Numbered from the stretch's first letter, positions 13,160 to 27,739 are shown. The stretch is 64,000 bases of DNA from Epiperipatus broadwayi (GCA_028023455.1 JAQFVV010006216.1:2204445-2268444), one strand, 5' to 3'. Made by a program: numbers and translations. The notes: generated by a model from the sequence alone, not told the origin.

Positions 13160-14620
13160 TTGATATCTGCAAAATATGCATGCACCAATAATTGAGAAAA
13201 TGGAAAAGAACTTAGCATTTGGATTGGTGATAGCTGCCAAAAAAAGGATTCCATTGGACAGCAATATCATTAAACAAAAAGATCTTAAAATTTACAAAGT
13301 TACAAAGATCATAAAAAAAAAATGGAGAATGATTGTGACAATTAAAAGTTGGTTTGAAAAATTCAAAAAACATTTTGCAACTCATAGCATAGGAATTCAA
13401 GGCAAATCTATGTCAGCTGATTATAAAGATGCCAGAATGTATCCACAATTTTTTTTTTAAATATAAAAAAGCAAGGATACACACTGCATCAAATTTTTAA
13501 TGCTAATGAAACTGAGCTTTGCTGTGAAAAAATGCCTAACACTAAACCTGGATTTAAATTATCTAAAGATTGCATAATGTTACTTTTGTGTAGTAATGCA
13601 TCAGGAGACTTTATAATAAAAGCCTTGTAATCCTCATGGCATAAATAAAAACACCTTACCAGTATGTTGGAAAGCAAATTCAAAAGCTTTGATGACAAGA
13701 GATTTATTTAAGGAATGGTTTTTAAAATATTTTGTGACAGAGGTAAAAAATTATTTAAAGAAGAAGAATTTGGACTTCAAGATTTGAGTGTTTCTACCAT
13801 CAAATACTATTTTTTAATATTAGATAATGATCCCAGTTATCCACAAGATTTGACTTATCCCAACATCCCTAAAGTGTGTATACTACCACCAAACATTACT
13901 TCATTGTTCCAGCCATGGAATCAAGGTATTATTAAATCCTTAATAATTTACTAAATCAGAAAATTGGTACAATGAATATTAGACATAAATGAATCAAGAT
14001 CAATTGGTATAAAGGAATCTTGGAAGCAATTTTCAATAAAATATTGCATCGAAATCATATCCTCTCAAGGTTAAATGCATGTTGACAAAAATTTAACCAT
14101 CATCCATGGAAAATGAAAATGGGCTTCAATCATTCAAAAATAAAGTTGGCAGCATATTAAAACTTTCTAAATGATGCTTCTGAAAATATGGCTATTCACA
14201 ATATTCATGGTTTATTGGTGGAAGAAGAAATTGGCAAAGTGGATTTGCTGGAAATGACATCAGAAGTTGTAAATCAAGTTGATTCTGAAGAGACACAAAT
14301 AATGAAGATTATAAAGTTAATAAATTAACATTACAAAAATTATGAGAAGACTAGTATCATTTTTCTTGAATGGCAACCCATCCACTGAAAGTAGCTGAAA
14401 ATTCAAATTTCCTGTCTCCATACCAGCAAATCTATAATGATCTTGTAAGGACCAGCAAACAAATCAAAATTATAGACTTTTTAAAGAAAGCAGAAGATGC
14501 AAATAATGAAAAAGATTCAATGAGTGAAGATGATATCATTCAAGCAGAAAAACATTTAAGTTTCTTTGTACTGAGCAGTGATGAGAAAGAAATTAATAAA
14601 TTAAGATTATTAAAATGAAA
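13160..14620 (+). pseudogene. Tigger/pogo-family (Tc1-mariner superfamily) transposase, dead
   Basis: A transposase broken into at least four frames. In order: a CENP-B-type DNA-binding part at 13176-13460 (KKRIPLDSNIIKQKDLKIY, then WFEKFKKHFATHSIGIQGKS); the first catalytic block near 13495-13625 (FNANETEL ... KPGFKLSKDC, LLLCSNASGDF); the second catalytic block at 13715-13950 (ILDNDPSYPQDL, then LPPNITSLFQPWNQGIIKS); and a C-terminal acidic part to 14618. This order and these motifs match Tigger/jerky transposases. The family's 'NADET' is NANET here, so the first catalytic Asp is lost in addition to the stops and frameshifts. Terminal inverted repeats were not located. Transposition by this copy is not possible. 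Confidence 0.8.
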
Positions 14621-14639
14621 ATAGTTACAATTATTTATT

Positions 14640-15978
14640 TTCATTTTGTGATATACATTCATATGTTAATATTTTTAATAAAAATGAGGTGGCTTGTATA
14701 GATTTTTAAAATATTTAAATTGGTTTTTAATAAGTTTTCAGAACCTAATATCCTTTTGTGTACTGGGTTTGGGTCTCCTATAACATGTTTTCTCACAACA
14801 TGGCATTTTCTAGGAAACTATCTACCATGTTAAAAGAGGGTTACCTACTTTTATTATTAAAATCAATAGAATCAAACTTACAGTCTGTATCAGAGATGAT
14901 ATTACCCACATTAACCCGAGTTTAAACATAATTATTAATATTATCAAGACAGTTTTTATCTATATAAACTTCACTTATAAAACTATTACTAACATCAGAG
15001 ACCGAATTAGTCTTATTATTTACTAAAATGTTTTTCCAATTTCATATATTAAATTGTCTTTAATTTTATAATTTTTATTTCAATTTTTTTCCCTTTCTTT
15101 TTATCTTCTTTACTAATGCAAATATCTTCTTTATTTTCTGAGAATAAATGTTTTGAAGAATCATTAATTGATTGTTCTTTTAGGAACTGTTTTTTTTTAT
15201 TTGTCAAATGATCAAGTTTCTGATGTATAAAATTTACTTAAGATACAAAAGATTATAAAAGAGAAGAATTCTTTGACAATAAAAATTATTACAATTTAGC
15301 CATTATAGTGTGAGTTAAAAAAATTCAAATAAATATTAAAATCAGATTCATAAACAACTTGATCATCTGTAGTTGTATAGATATTATCATATTAAAATAA
15401 CATTTATAACAAATAAAAGATATAAAGTTATTAATATAGGTTGTTTTCCAAAAATCAGCTCATTATAATTAGCTTAAGGAGTTTAAGAAGAAAATAATAA
15501 TTAAAAATATTCCAAATCCTTTATTCAATAAATATAGAAATAAAGTTCAGAATATACAGTATACTGACATCAGTAATTATATAATAATCTTATCTAAATT
15601 AAGAAGTGAAAAAATATATTTTATTTAAAGAGCTACAAGTGACAAGTTTTGTGGAAGGCAGGTTTTTTTATTACACTTATATTTAAGTACTGTGTCATAA
15701 AAGTACTATTCTTATGCAAAGTTATCCATATGTAGTTGGATGATTTTATTTATTATCAGTAGATTGACAAATATTTATTCAACATTTGGGAATATATCAA
15801 AATTTTATAATTTAATATGTTTAATATTCCTACTGTAACCTAATTTTAAATTGAGACCTTAATGTGAACATTTGTAATAACCATCTATGTTCATAATACC
15901 TATTGTGATGCTAAACAAATATTAAATAATGGGAAACAAGTACTGCTAATGATTAAATCTTTTTGCTTAGTCATAAAG
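14640..15978. other. Gap: possible minus-strand coding relic at 14868-15060
   Basis: Mostly featureless. On the minus strand, 14868-15060 gives a frame with few stops, reading pieces such as NSVSDVSNSFISEVY and SDTDCKFDSIDFNN. This is protein-like in composition but matches no family I know. Confidence 0.3.
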
Positions 15979-16325
15979 TAATCCAGTTCTACAATTGTTG
16001 CTACTAGACTGAATATATATAAACATTGTACATGTATATGTAATATAGTAATTTTTTATGCACATTTCTATGTCTCAATCTCTCAGGACATGTGAAGAAT
16101 AAAACGCTTATAGTAAGTTTGTTTTACATATGAAAAATAGCTCTTAACAGTAGACCATTTCTATAATTATTGCTAACTCTGAATATATATGAACATTGTA
16201 TATGTACATGTAGTATGGCGAATTTCCATGTACATTTCTATGCTCCAGTATCTCTGAATATTCCAAAGGTTATGAAACCTTTTTAATAGGCTTGTTTCAC
16301 ATAAGTAGAATAACTTTTAAAATGC
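15979..16325. repeat. Tandem duplication, about 176 bp per unit
   Basis: Two adjacent units starting at about 15979 and 16155 share blocks such as CTGAATATATAT, AACATTGTA, ACATTTCTATG and CTTTTAA. Divergence is moderate. No coding frame. Confidence 0.7.
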
Positions 16326-16329
16326 CCAT

Positions 16330-17672
16330 TATATGATAAAAATCTCAACAGTAACCTTTTCCTCCTCTATAAAAAATAATTATGAATATAAAAAAAACAT
16401 TACTTACTGGGATTGCCAATTACCAGGAAGGTGAGTTTTCAACTTTCTTTTATACAATAGTTAAAAATAGCTACATGAATTTATTAAGGTTCTGTTATTT
16501 AAATAAATAAATAAATCTGATATGTAACTTGGGAAAAATTTTACCCAATAATTCTTAGGAATATTCTATCACTATACTAAAAAAATATTTTTTTGTTTCA
16601 CAAACACATCGGTATAAGTTTAGTTTACTACTATTTTAATTTTTTTTTTTTCTACTTTATATATATCAGGGAAATTCAATTCACATTTTTTTCAAAACGA
16701 TATTTAAAAAAAATAAAGAATAACTATACATATTTTATTCTGCAATATCATGATTACGCTTCCCACGACATTTAAATATATATATACACACACAAGTGGG
16801 ATAATATACAATACTTTTGTTAATTAAAAAGTTAAATTCTAATATGTTTTATAAAAGATGAGAGTCATTAGTAAAATAGCTTTTTCTGCGTTCAAGTTAT
16901 TAATCATTTTCAGTGATAGTAAAAATGCATTAGGAATATGCATATGTTATCAACAAAAACTAAAAATTATAAAAACAAAGCTAAATAAAAATAAGCTTTC
17001 TTATGAGAGTTTCTAGAACAATATCATCTTGACAATTATGTCTAATATCTATCAGAGTTAAAATATTAATGCATATTTCATTTTCAACAGCATTAACAAC
17101 TCAGCATTTAAACAAATGGTAATTTATCAGCAAATAAATACTAAAAAACAAAGATTTCTACTATTCAACAGGAAAAAAAAACGACTTTAATAAATATCAC
17201 AACATTTCCTATAAATGTTAACATATTTATTAACACAAGAATTAATTTAAACAAAATAATAAACATTATAAAGTATAACTGACAGCTAATTAAAGGCAAT
17301 AACAAAAATATATAAAAGGTACGGTTGGTTTCTTTTTTCTATTTACAATTATGAAATTATTGAAAAGGTAGAAAATAATAAAACGAATATATTTAAAATT
17401 GATATATAATATCTAAAATGTTAATATATATTTGAACAAAAATATCACCATTTCATTTCAAATGTAGTAAATACTAATAAAAAATTTTCTAAAACAATGA
17501 CATGTTTTAATAAAGATTATTTATATTAGTAATTAAATTACTTAATAAATAATGATGAATTCTAAGTTATTGGGTTGTAACTATTTGTCATAACTCAACT
17601 TACCTTCATCTAATGGAATAGTCAAGATACCATTACATTTTCATCAGATTGAGCAGTCATCATAACAGGCCA

Positions 17673-17680
<8 letters not shown>
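16330..17680. other. Gap: no gene seen
   Basis: AT-rich sequence without a recognisable gene or element. The 60-codon ORF at 16593 is composed of low-complexity F/Y/I and is not credible. Confidence 0.6.
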
Positions 17681-17710
<30 letters not shown>

Positions 17711-17712
17711 AT
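17673..17712. repeat. (TA)n(TG)n compound microsatellite
   Basis: A TA run followed directly by a TG run, ending where the duplicated block 17715-18075 begins. Confidence 0.9.
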
Positions 17713-17714
17713 CC

Positions 17715-18075
17715 AATAGCAGAAACAGGTTAATAGATGATACACAGTGAATCCAATTTCTCTTATTATGGAAGAAAATCTGGCTATAAATTAGCAATGC
17801 ATTGGAAGATAAAGTCAGAAAACAACAAATTACTGTCAGAGATAAACAGCCATATATACATTGTCCACTATATGGTTAAACCAGTGAGGAAAGGTCATGC
17901 TGAACCTGGCTATTATGTCATAAATCAGTCATAAGGCAAGCTGTCCAGAGCAACTGGAAATGTCAGCATGCCTACACATGACACAAGCTGTCACAGTACA
18001 GTTGGAAGTATTTGGTAAACATAGAAGAACACATGAAGTTTGTTCCTTCAATAGTTGCAACAGATTTGGTGTAGT
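17715..18075 (+). repeat. Direct repeat D1, copy 1
   Basis: This block is repeated in the same orientation at about 18845-19210. Shared stretches include TCTGGCTATAAAT, GATAAAGTCAGA, TCACAGTACAGTTG, and AGTTGGAAGTATTT. Neither copy holds a recognisable protein. The spacing of about 1.13 kb would suit long terminal repeats of a small decayed element or a segmental duplication. Confidence 0.65.
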
Positions 18076-18532
18076 CACAGAGCTTTACACATGTGAACTC
18101 AACAGATTCAGACCCCCCCCCCAATCCATGGCTTAAAAAACTTTTAAATGACAAGATCTTACCTCTATGGGTTGCTTAGATATTTATCAGTAATTACAAA
18201 AAATTGGCAGCTAATAATAGTATGTCAATAAAAATTAAAGAATCAAATGTGAGTGGTTACTCATTGACTATAGAGAAAAGTAAAAAAAAAAAAACCTTGT
18301 TTCCCCTCACACCAGAAAAAAAAATCAACATGGCTAAAATTGGCTGATGCCTGAAAATTGCGCACTAACATAGTTCAAATATTTTTCTGTATACAAGCTA
18401 ACTAAATTTAAATGCCTAACTTAAAATTAGCTACAATAAATTAAAAAGATTGCAAATAGTAGTTGCTCAAACAGATGGGACAATAACTCCACATGTACAG
18501 ATTGAATTATATCACCAGCCCATGGTAAAAGG

Positions 18533-18616
18533 TCACTAGCCAACAGTGAAGAGTCACCAGCTATCAGTGAAGAGTCACCAGCCATCAGTGAAAACTCACC
18601 AGCCAGCAAGAAAAGG
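18533..18616. repeat. 21-bp minisatellite, four units
   Basis: Four consecutive 21-bp units (18533-18553, 18554-18574, 18575-18595, 18596-18616), each close to TCACCAGCYATCAGTGAAGAG. Since 21 is a multiple of three, the array stays open in all frames. It gives seven-residue peptide repeats on the plus strand (for example SHQLSVK/SHQPSVK) and on the minus strand (AGDSSLM/AGDSSLI type). It lies between the two D1 copies. Confidence 0.9.
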
Positions 18617-18844
18617 TCTATTAAAACATGACTGGCTAATAAAATCACTGAACCTGATGAAGTCAGGAAATGACAAAGACATTGATCAATGTATCTCAGT
18701 GACTACATTCTCCAGAGCTAATTTCAGACAGAAAGAGGAAATATTACAGTTCAACTTATTTTCAACTAATGGACCTGTCTAAATTCCATTTTATCTTGAT
18801 TGGATTGAGCATTGATTTATATAGACTAATGAATATATGAATAG

Positions 18845-19210
18845 ATAACATATACAATATCAGAACCAGGCCAATAATTGATGCTCAGTAAATCAAATTG
18901 CTCATATTATGGTAGGGGATCTGGCTATAAATAGGCAATCCATTGGGGGATAAAGTCAGACAATAAATTACTGTCAAAGCTGAATAGTGGAACTCACTTT
19001 GTTCTATATGGCTAGAACAGTGGGGCAAGTTTTTGCTGGAATTGGAAGCTGCTAGGACTAATCAGAAATGAAGGAAAGTGATGCAGTATAGTTGGAAGTA
19101 TTTCCATACCTACAAAGCAGGCACATTGTCACAGTACAGTTGAAAGTGCTAAGCAAATCTAGAAGGGCACCTGAAGTTCCTTTTAATAGTTCCACAACAA
19201 CTAAACATTT
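18845..19210 (+). repeat. Direct repeat D1, copy 2
   Basis: Second copy of the block at 17715-18075, same orientation, with substitutions and indels throughout. Confidence 0.65.
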
Positions 19211-19319
19211 TTATAGAGCCAAGATAACAAGCACACAATATAGCAACATTATTGTATATATTTGTAAATATCATAAATATATATATACAAGATTAAATAT
19301 TTAATCATATTTATATAAA

Positions 19320-20970
19320 TCAGTGTTTGTTATATCCATATAAAAAATTACAACAGAAATACATGACATTTTAAAAATATAATATTGTAATACTGTTAAA
19401 CAAAAATATCAAAATACTTACTTTTATTATGTTTTAGCTTCATTTTTAAAATGTCACTTTTAATAGACTTATAGAAAAAATAACTATAGAATATTAGTGA
19501 GATTTAAAAGTAGAGGGGGAAAAACATAACAAAAAAGAATGTATTTTTCATTCTTAATGAAGTAACAAATAAACTTAAAAAATATTCCATCTTGAAAATT
19601 TAAATAATTAAAACATATTATTTTAATTTTTAATTTTTTGAAAGAATACATATACTTTATGATCATGTTGAATGAATTGATATTAGTAACAGAATAGAGA
19701 ATATATAAATTTAAATATTAATGCTTATATATATAAAAAGTGGAAATATCTTTCTTTTCCATACACTGTCAATATTGTTTTTTAAATTAGCATGTGTTAA
19801 CTGAAAAAGATTATTTTTCACTTGCTGACTTCCTAACCAATAAGAATGTACTATGATAGTGTTAACATACAGAAAAGTCATTTCCATTTCTATAATATAA
19901 TTTCAAACTTCTGTATTTATTAATATTTGCATATATGATTTATTGTTATTTAATTATAATGATGTTAAAATGACTATAAATGATTCAATCTTATGTTTAT
20001 TTATTTCTTGACTGCATTGATTTTAAGCTTTGTTAAATCTACAATAATAAATGATTGTTTAATACATAATGACTTTCTAATTGTTGATAACGCATAAAAA
20101 AGTTGATTATATTTCTTATATACATACACATAAAAATGTGGCATATAAAAACACAAAGCATTAATATTGATTTGTTTCCTAAACTTATTTTTATTAAACT
20201 AATTTCTGTAAATAAAGTTATTTAATAATCAACAAAATGTTATAAATTATTTTGGTATTCACCAATATTTGGATGGTGTAATATAAACTTTACAAAAATA
20301 TTTTTAAAATGTGACTGAAAAATAAAATGAAAACAAAAAATATAAATGCATAATATACACTAAAATATAAAATATTAAATATAGATTACAAATACATAAA
20401 TATTTTTAATATATAAAATTTTTAAGCTTTTAAATGAGCAAAAAACATATCAAAATATATCTAATAAATGTATTTAACTTCCCAAAAACATTGATAATAT
20501 TAGACTTTTTTTAAATAAAAAAAATCATTTAAAATTTAAAAATTATATATCTTGTGAAAGAATTTGTATATTGATTTTATGTGTATTTGGTATATTCAAT
20601 ATGTTAAGATTTTTCAATTTTATTTTCTACACATTTTTTTAGATGTTCTTTCAATATTAACCTTGAAAAAAAATTGATAAATAATGAAAATGTTGAAGTG
20701 TGTGGAAATAATATGTAATTCTGTTCATGTTCAATGAATTTATTACAAGATTTAATGTAGTAAAAATTGAATTTAAATTAAGATATACGTCTTTTGTATA
20801 TGGATATTAAAAAAATATAAGATAATCGCATTTTTGATATTACATAAAATTAAAAAACAAAACTATATTTTATTTAAACTTATTATAAAAAATTAATACA
20901 CTAGTCTACAGCATTCTCCAATTTAGTATCTCTACCTTGCTCCACACTGGGTGCCAAATAAAACAAGCTG
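19320..20970. other. Gap: no gene seen
   Basis: Very AT-rich, with many A and T homopolymers. No recognisable gene or element. Confidence 0.65.
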
Positions 20971-20974
20971 GCAG

Positions 20975-21120
20975 TTTTATGCCCCTTTTATATTTATACA
21001 ATTTTTATCAAAATGTCAAAGAACTTACATAATATTTTTTTAAATAAAATGGACCTCTGGTTTTATTTCCCTTTTAAATAAATATATACAATTCTTTATC
21101 AGAATGTAAGATGATGTAAA
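20975..21120. repeat. Imperfect tandem pair, about 88 bp apart
   Basis: A segment reading TTTTATGCCCCTTTTATAT then ACAATTTTTATCAAAATGT at 20976-21017 recurs as TTTTATTTCCCTTTTAAAT then ACAATTCTTTATCAGAATGT at 21061-21107. No coding potential. Confidence 0.55.
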
Positions 21121-21129
21121 TCTTATACT

Positions 21130-21763
<634 letters not shown>

Positions 21764-22329
21764 TGAGTATGAATCCATATTAGAGAAAATCCATTTAACT
21801 AGATTGCCTTTTATTTAGGACACTGATATACTTACATTTGATTTAAAGCAATCATGTAACTATTATTATTTAATTAAAATAATATAAATGAAGATTGGAA
21901 AAACATCAATTAAATGATGAATATATATATATATATTAAAGTTATAAAAAATATTACTGATTATTAATTGAACAAGAAATCAATTTTAAATTATATTTGC
22001 TTTAGAATTCCTAAAGAAAAAAGATATTTTAAGAAGAGACAAAAAAAAATTTAATATATATTTAGAGGAAAATTAAATGCTAAAAATTATTCACAGCATA
22101 TTAATATTAACTTTAATATTTGATATAAATATTATTACTATTATTCTTTCTTTTATGAAGGCCTTTTAAATTAAATACAAATTCTCTTACCATGATACCA
22201 GAATTCTGATTTTTCATACCTAAATAAGATAAAGATTTTAACCTTTTTTAAAAATTGATCTATAAGCCAGTTTTAACATTTTATTGGATGAATTTTCTTG
22301 AGTTATTCTCCAGATACAATGATAGTGTG

Positions 22330-23045
22330 CAGGATTATGTGTTTTCTAAATAGACAAGTAGAAACCATGTGAAAGATGACAGGTAATATTAATCCTATAT
22401 GCTCAATGGTTAATGCAGATAGAAATGAGGCACTTTTAAAATTAGCTTCTGAAAGAGATTACATAATTTTAGGGTTCACTAGTGTGTGAATTAGATTTTA
22501 TCCCATTGTAATGATATTTTCAGTGATTATATGACTTCCATCATAGTTGTATTGACAATTACCAAATTATGTCTGTTCTTCTAATCAACTTAATTACATA
22601 AAGCAATTACATAGAGTTGTTTGCTGGTTAAAGTAATCCAAATATCCTTCATAATAATGACATGAAAGTTGTCTTAAAACAAAAAAAAAAACTTTCATCC
22701 AACACTTTAATTTTAAACACTAAAATAAAAAAATAAAAAACTAGCATCTTTCACAACTTTTTTTTTATGAACGCGACTCATAATAAATCTGGAAACTTTT
22801 ATTTATTATTTCTAATTAATTTAAACAAATAAAAAATAAAAAACAATTATATCCTTTTCTCTTCTCTTTAAAAAAAAAAATAAGAAAAAAAATATATAAC
22901 TTGTGATTGTTAGAAGAAAAAATCTGACTTGAATACTTTTTAATTATATTATTTCTTTCCATCTTTCTTTTTAACATACTTATGTCAGTGTACAGGATAA
23001 AATTTGGTAAGGTCAGACTGACTTTTTTTTTTCAAAAAAATGTCT
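22330..23045. repeat. Tandem unit T1, copy 1
   Basis: This unit of about 720 bp is repeated directly downstream (23060-23590, continued at 26925-27150). Shared blocks include CAGGTAATATTAAT, GTTATTTGCTGGTTAAA or GTTGTTTGCTGGTTAAA, ACAACTTTTTTTTT and, in the last part, CTTTCTTTTTAACAT and ATCAGTGT or GTCAGTGT. No protein is coded. Confidence 0.75.
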
Positions 23046-23059
23046 AAACCAGCACAATG

Positions 23060-23590
23060 GTTTTTTTCTTCTTTATAGCCATAAAAAAGATAACAGGTAA
23101 TATTAATTCTATAGCCTCAACACTTAAGGTAGATAGAAATGAGAATTTTTCATGAGACTACATAATTTTAAGTTTGATTAGTACATTAGTTACATTTTAC
23201 CTCATTGTAATGAGATTTTCATCCATTGTATAGATATCCATCTTAGCTGTATTGTCAATTCCCAAGTTAGTCTCTTTCTAATCATTTTAATTTTATAATG
23301 CCAATACACAAAGTTATTTGCTGGTTAAAATAATCCAAAAGTCCCCCCTAAAAATGATACTAAAATTGCCTTAAAATATAAAAAGCTTTCTTCCAAAACT
23401 TTATTTTTAAATACCAAAACAAAACAAAAAAAAAAACTATATCTCACACAACTTTTTTTTTTATGAATGCAAAGATTACACATAATAAATCCAAGAACTT
23501 TTATTTATTATTTTTAATTAATTTAAAGAAATAAAAAGCAATTACATTCTTTTCTCTCTTCTTTTAAAAAAATATGTAAGTCTTGCTCAT
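23060..23590. repeat. Tandem unit T1, copy 2, left part
   Basis: First three quarters of the second unit. Homology to copy 1 stops within an A-rich stretch (CTTTTAAAAAAATA near 23560-23575), where the LINE begins. Confidence 0.75.
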
Positions 23591-23599
23591 ATAAATACA

Positions 23600-26500
23600 A
23601 TTAAAAGAAATAATCCCCAATCTAAAATTTTGCTCGTGGTGAAATCTAGCAGCACATCTCTTCATGGATAACGCTCCATGCCAAATAATCAGCCTCAATA
23701 TCAGGGGAATTTCTTAAAAAACTAGCCTCTATCATATTCCATTCTTGGGAGAGACTAAATATCACCAGAAATCTAATCCACTCATCATGCAAGAGCTAAC
23801 AAAGCTGGGCATCACTCTCCTATCTACTAATTTCACTGCAGCTGGAGGTGTGGATGTCATCATTAATAGCAATAAAGCCCCATCCATGTTTAAAGTGATT
23901 TATAATGATGCCAATCTAATTGCAATCAGGCTCTCATATTACTCTAGTATATTCACTGCAATTTACGTGTACTGACAGAGCAATTTGTTCATCATAACCA
24001 GAATAATTCATACTATCAATCTCATTACTGCAAATAATATTGCCCTCTTAATTCTCTTGGGTGACTTCAATATGCAATATGACATAAATTTCTTGGAAAT
24101 ACCTTCATCTTTTATCTAGACACTTCTTAAACAGCAGAGGGTTTATTCCTAAAGAAGCATTCTCATTTTATACAAAGAACACCAAAACTCTGATTAACTT
24201 AATTTTTTACACCTCGGAGCTGCATTATGGTCTGAGAGCCAAGCTCCAACTTAGCTAGACAACTATGCTCTCATTAACTTCGATAAAACTATTGAAATTG
24301 TAACCAAAGATCAGCTATGGAAGCTATTTTTTCCAATGCCTATATACTACTACATAAAATTGACATCCTGAAGGTACAAACAGAGGAGGCCTGGTTTGCT
24401 TTCACAGGTATCCTGAAATACATAGTAATACATCATACCAAGAAATCCAAAGGCTCTACAACTCTTATGAATGAACCTAATCTGCTCCATCACGAGAACA
24501 AAAAATACTCATTAAGTGAAGAGACTATAGCCAATCTTCTACTGCTTAAAACACAGTATGAACAGAAACAATCTGCAAGTGCTGAACTCATAGTGACAAA
24601 GAATGCTAAATATTCTTCTCAGCCTGACATTTCTGAACTCATGGCTATCTCAGATGGGCCCTGGGATCCAAAAGAACCAGGATAGTCATTTGTCCCTCAT
24701 TGTCGATGGTGACCAAGTCTCCAGCAATCAGATGCTTGTTCAAATTGAGTCGTACTTCAAAAAACATCTCATGGGCTAAGTCTCCAACCCCTCAAATAAA
24801 TGGTCTGATTCAACACAAAACAATAATCATGGAATCACAATATCAGACATCAAGAACAACTTAGCTTCCCTGCCTCCCAATGTACATCTGGGAAAGCATC
24901 ACCTCCCAAAGTTCATTCTCACCCACCTTGCCAATTTAACCACTTCTATAGTACTAAATCTAATTAACCATCTTGCATCCAATAAAAGAACAATTGTTCA
25001 ACTTTACCCTATAGCAATGGTGCCATTCTTAAAGAAAAACTGAGACACATCCGCACTGACATGCATAAGACCTATCTGTATGACTCCGATACTTTTCAAG
25101 GTCATTAAAGGGGTGATCAAAAAAAAGTCCAAGATGTTATCCTTGATAATATATCCCATATGCAATTTGCAAAAAAGGGCTCATACATGCTCACTGCGAT
25201 CGGGAGGTAAAGATTCTCTGCGATCATATTAGATTCAAAAATCTATCCAGACCCATAGCAGTGCAGCTGGACATCTTGAAAGCTTTTGACTCTGTAGACA
25301 TCAACATACTGCTCAATAGTCTATCTGCACTAGACATACCACCCCAAATCATTCAAATTTTGGACAACTTGTTGAATAACAGATTGGATACATCTCACTG
25401 AATGGTTTCTTCACAGATGGTTTTGTCCCTTCAAGATCCATCCATCAGGGATCCCCATTTAGCAGCCTGTTATTCATCCTGTACATTAACCCCCTCCTTA
25501 GCCAAATAAAAGCAAAGCTCTTTGTCCCCCCTTTTAAGAAATACTGCAAAGCGTTCACCTACATGGATGATGTGCTTGTTACCCTGCCTTCCCAAAAATA
25601 CCTAAAATCCCTTATCAAAATAATCCAAAATTTCTCTAAATGCTCCAAACTTTCCTTTAACTTTAACAAGTCAGCAGCCTGGAAAATCAACACTGTGAAG
25701 AAAATCATTGGTTCCCCATATACAAATCCCCACAAGCTATGTCAATACATTTGCAGAAATCCATCATTGAATTTGCCTCTAAGACATTTAAAAACCTTGC
25801 TAGGCTGTACCTATCTCTGCAAGGGAAAATCTCCCTAATCAACATCAAGATAATGGCTAAAATTAACTACTATCTGCCCATCATGAACATTACAAAGACT
25901 TTCACCACCCAAATTAACAGAATGTGCAGCCAGCTTCTATAGAACAGTAAAACAGCAGCCATAGGTATTTAACAGATACAACAACACTGGAAAAATAATG
26001 GTATGTCCATGCATTCAGGAAACTCAATATATTACCAAAAGTGCCACTCCCTGATACATAACTTCCACAAGAAATTCCCCCAGATAGTGATTGAACAACC
26101 AGTCATTCCTTTGAACAAGCCACTACTCCTAAAAATAAACTGGCTAGATCACATACTTAGTTACCAATATACACACAATGGTCACTTGGCCTGTTCTTTT
26201 AATCAAAAAATCTCTATTTGGGATGTGCACAGCCTACTGTTCCCCATTCAAAAAACTATTCTTCCATACCTTGGAAGCAGTAATGAGGTGATTACTAAGT
26301 TCTTCAAACATCTGAAGCTTGAACCTAAGTTCCTAGACTTCATAGTGAAGATTAATCTAATTGCTATTCAAATGAACTGGTTTCTGCATTTCAGGAAATT
26401 CTTTAGAAAAGTAGTCCCATTATGTCATAACTGCCAGAGATTCACAGAAACCTTCAATCACATAATATATGAATGCCCGGCATTTTGAAAAATCAGAACA

Positions 26501-26890
26501 TTCATAGCACAGAACTGTCATATTGCTCCATACAGAATCTTAGACATCAAAAGCTGTATTCTGTCTAGGGATTTTGTAATTTCCAGGCTTTCAATTTTTA
26601 TCACTTATTCACATGGATTGTCAGGTGCAGGAATAAGTTCACCATTCCACATCCTAACCCTGAAGACATCTTCATCTCAAAGTTAAAGGAAATCCTCCTT
26701 AAGGACAATCTTATCTTGTCCAGATTCCTGTATGACAATACATGGAGACTAATTAAGCTGTAATGTTCAGCTCTCCGTGGACATCAGATGACTTCACTGA
26801 AACTCACCTAAGCTTGCATATATAACTGCATTCTATTAACACCTGTATTGTAATTACATATGCTTTTCAATAAAGTTATTTATATATAAA
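23600..26890 (+). pseudogene. Tx1/L1-like LINE ORF2, inserted in tandem unit T1
   Basis: A non-LTR retrotransposon ORF2 with many stops and frameshifts. Endonuclease pieces: LNIRGI near 23692, GVDVIINSN near 23850, and LLGDFNM near 24055. Reverse transcriptase: IHQGSPFSSLLFILYINPLL near 25437-25500 and the catalytic YMDD at 25560-25571 (YMDDVLVTLPS). After the RT come thumb-like leucine-rich pieces, including LSLQGKISLINIK near 25812-25850. Near the end is a zinc-finger-like CHNCQRFTETFNHIIYECPAF piece, about 26428-26488 (CxxC...H...C). Length of about 3.3 kb fits ORF2 alone; no ORF1 is seen. The 3' end runs AATAAAG then A-rich sequence. The motif set points to the Tx1/L1 side rather than RTE. 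Clade assignment is an inference. Confidence 0.8.
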
Positions 26891-26919
26891 AGAAATAAAT
26901 ACCTCATGACTCTTAAAAA

Positions 26920-27150
26920 AAATAAATAATTCTGATCTCTTTTAATTACATTATTTTTTTACTTTCTTTCTTTTTAACATGCTTATATCAGTGTGAAAAC
27001 CTTGTAAGGGGAGATTATTTTTTTATGACTGAACTGGTGCAATATATATAACTCAAATTGGCATATGTTTGTTCATATGTGTAACAAACTGTTTTCTTAA
27101 TTGATCATTAATACAAACTGTTTTCTTTCTTCTTTATAATTGAAAGGGGT
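26920..27150. repeat. Tandem unit T1, copy 2, right part
   Basis: Continues the T1 unit where 23590 left off. The block from TTTTAATTACATTATTT through CTTTCTTTTTAACATGCTTATATCAGTGT matches 22938-22995, and TTTCTTCTTTATA near 27131 matches 23063-23080. This demonstrates that the LINE interrupts the second unit. Confidence 0.7.
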
Positions 27151-27410
27151 ATAGTTTCAGTGAAACTCACTATGGTGGATTTCACCAAAAGTCACTCCTC
27201 TAAGTTATAAAAAAAAAACACTTTGTTGTGCCTATGAATAAATGAATGCAAATTTGCATTACAAATAGAAATGAAGGGAAAATTGATATTATAAATATAT
27301 TTCCAATGTTTTAAAAATATGTAACTCTTGGAGATCATTCTCATATGGTAGGTTTATTAGTAAAATAATTGCTCTCAAGCCAAAGTATAAGGAAATAATT
27401 TTCTAGGAAA
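27150..27410. other. Gap: no gene seen
   Basis: AT-rich DNA without a recognisable feature. Confidence 0.6.
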
Positions 27411-27571
27411 AAGAAAAAAATTTTTTTTTCTATAAAAAAAAATGTTTTATGCTTTAGCTAAAAAATATTTCATTTATCTAATAAACTAGTCATATAAGAA
27501 TTAATCTCGATGTGTAATAATATATATGCATATATTGTAACGCGACTGAGTGTTCATTAAAATTTAGTCTA
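27411..27571 (+). repeat. Inverted repeat arm, left
   Basis: About 155 bp that recur in reverse complement at 29873-30027 with few mismatches. The inner 36 bases, from TGTAACGCGACTGAGTG at 27536, are also the start of the LTR found at 33758. The arms enclose 2.3 kb containing the first-exon-like ORF. Confidence 0.85.
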
Positions 27572-27739
27572 GTTTACTATATAAAATTGATTATTTTTAT
27601 AACTCAATTTTTCATTTTTTTCTTGGAAATGAATTACATTAATTATAAAACTTAATTAAAATGTCTATATGTTTAACAAGTTAATATTGTTATAATTTTC
27701 TGACTGCATCTTACAATTTATTTTCTTGTCAAAATATAT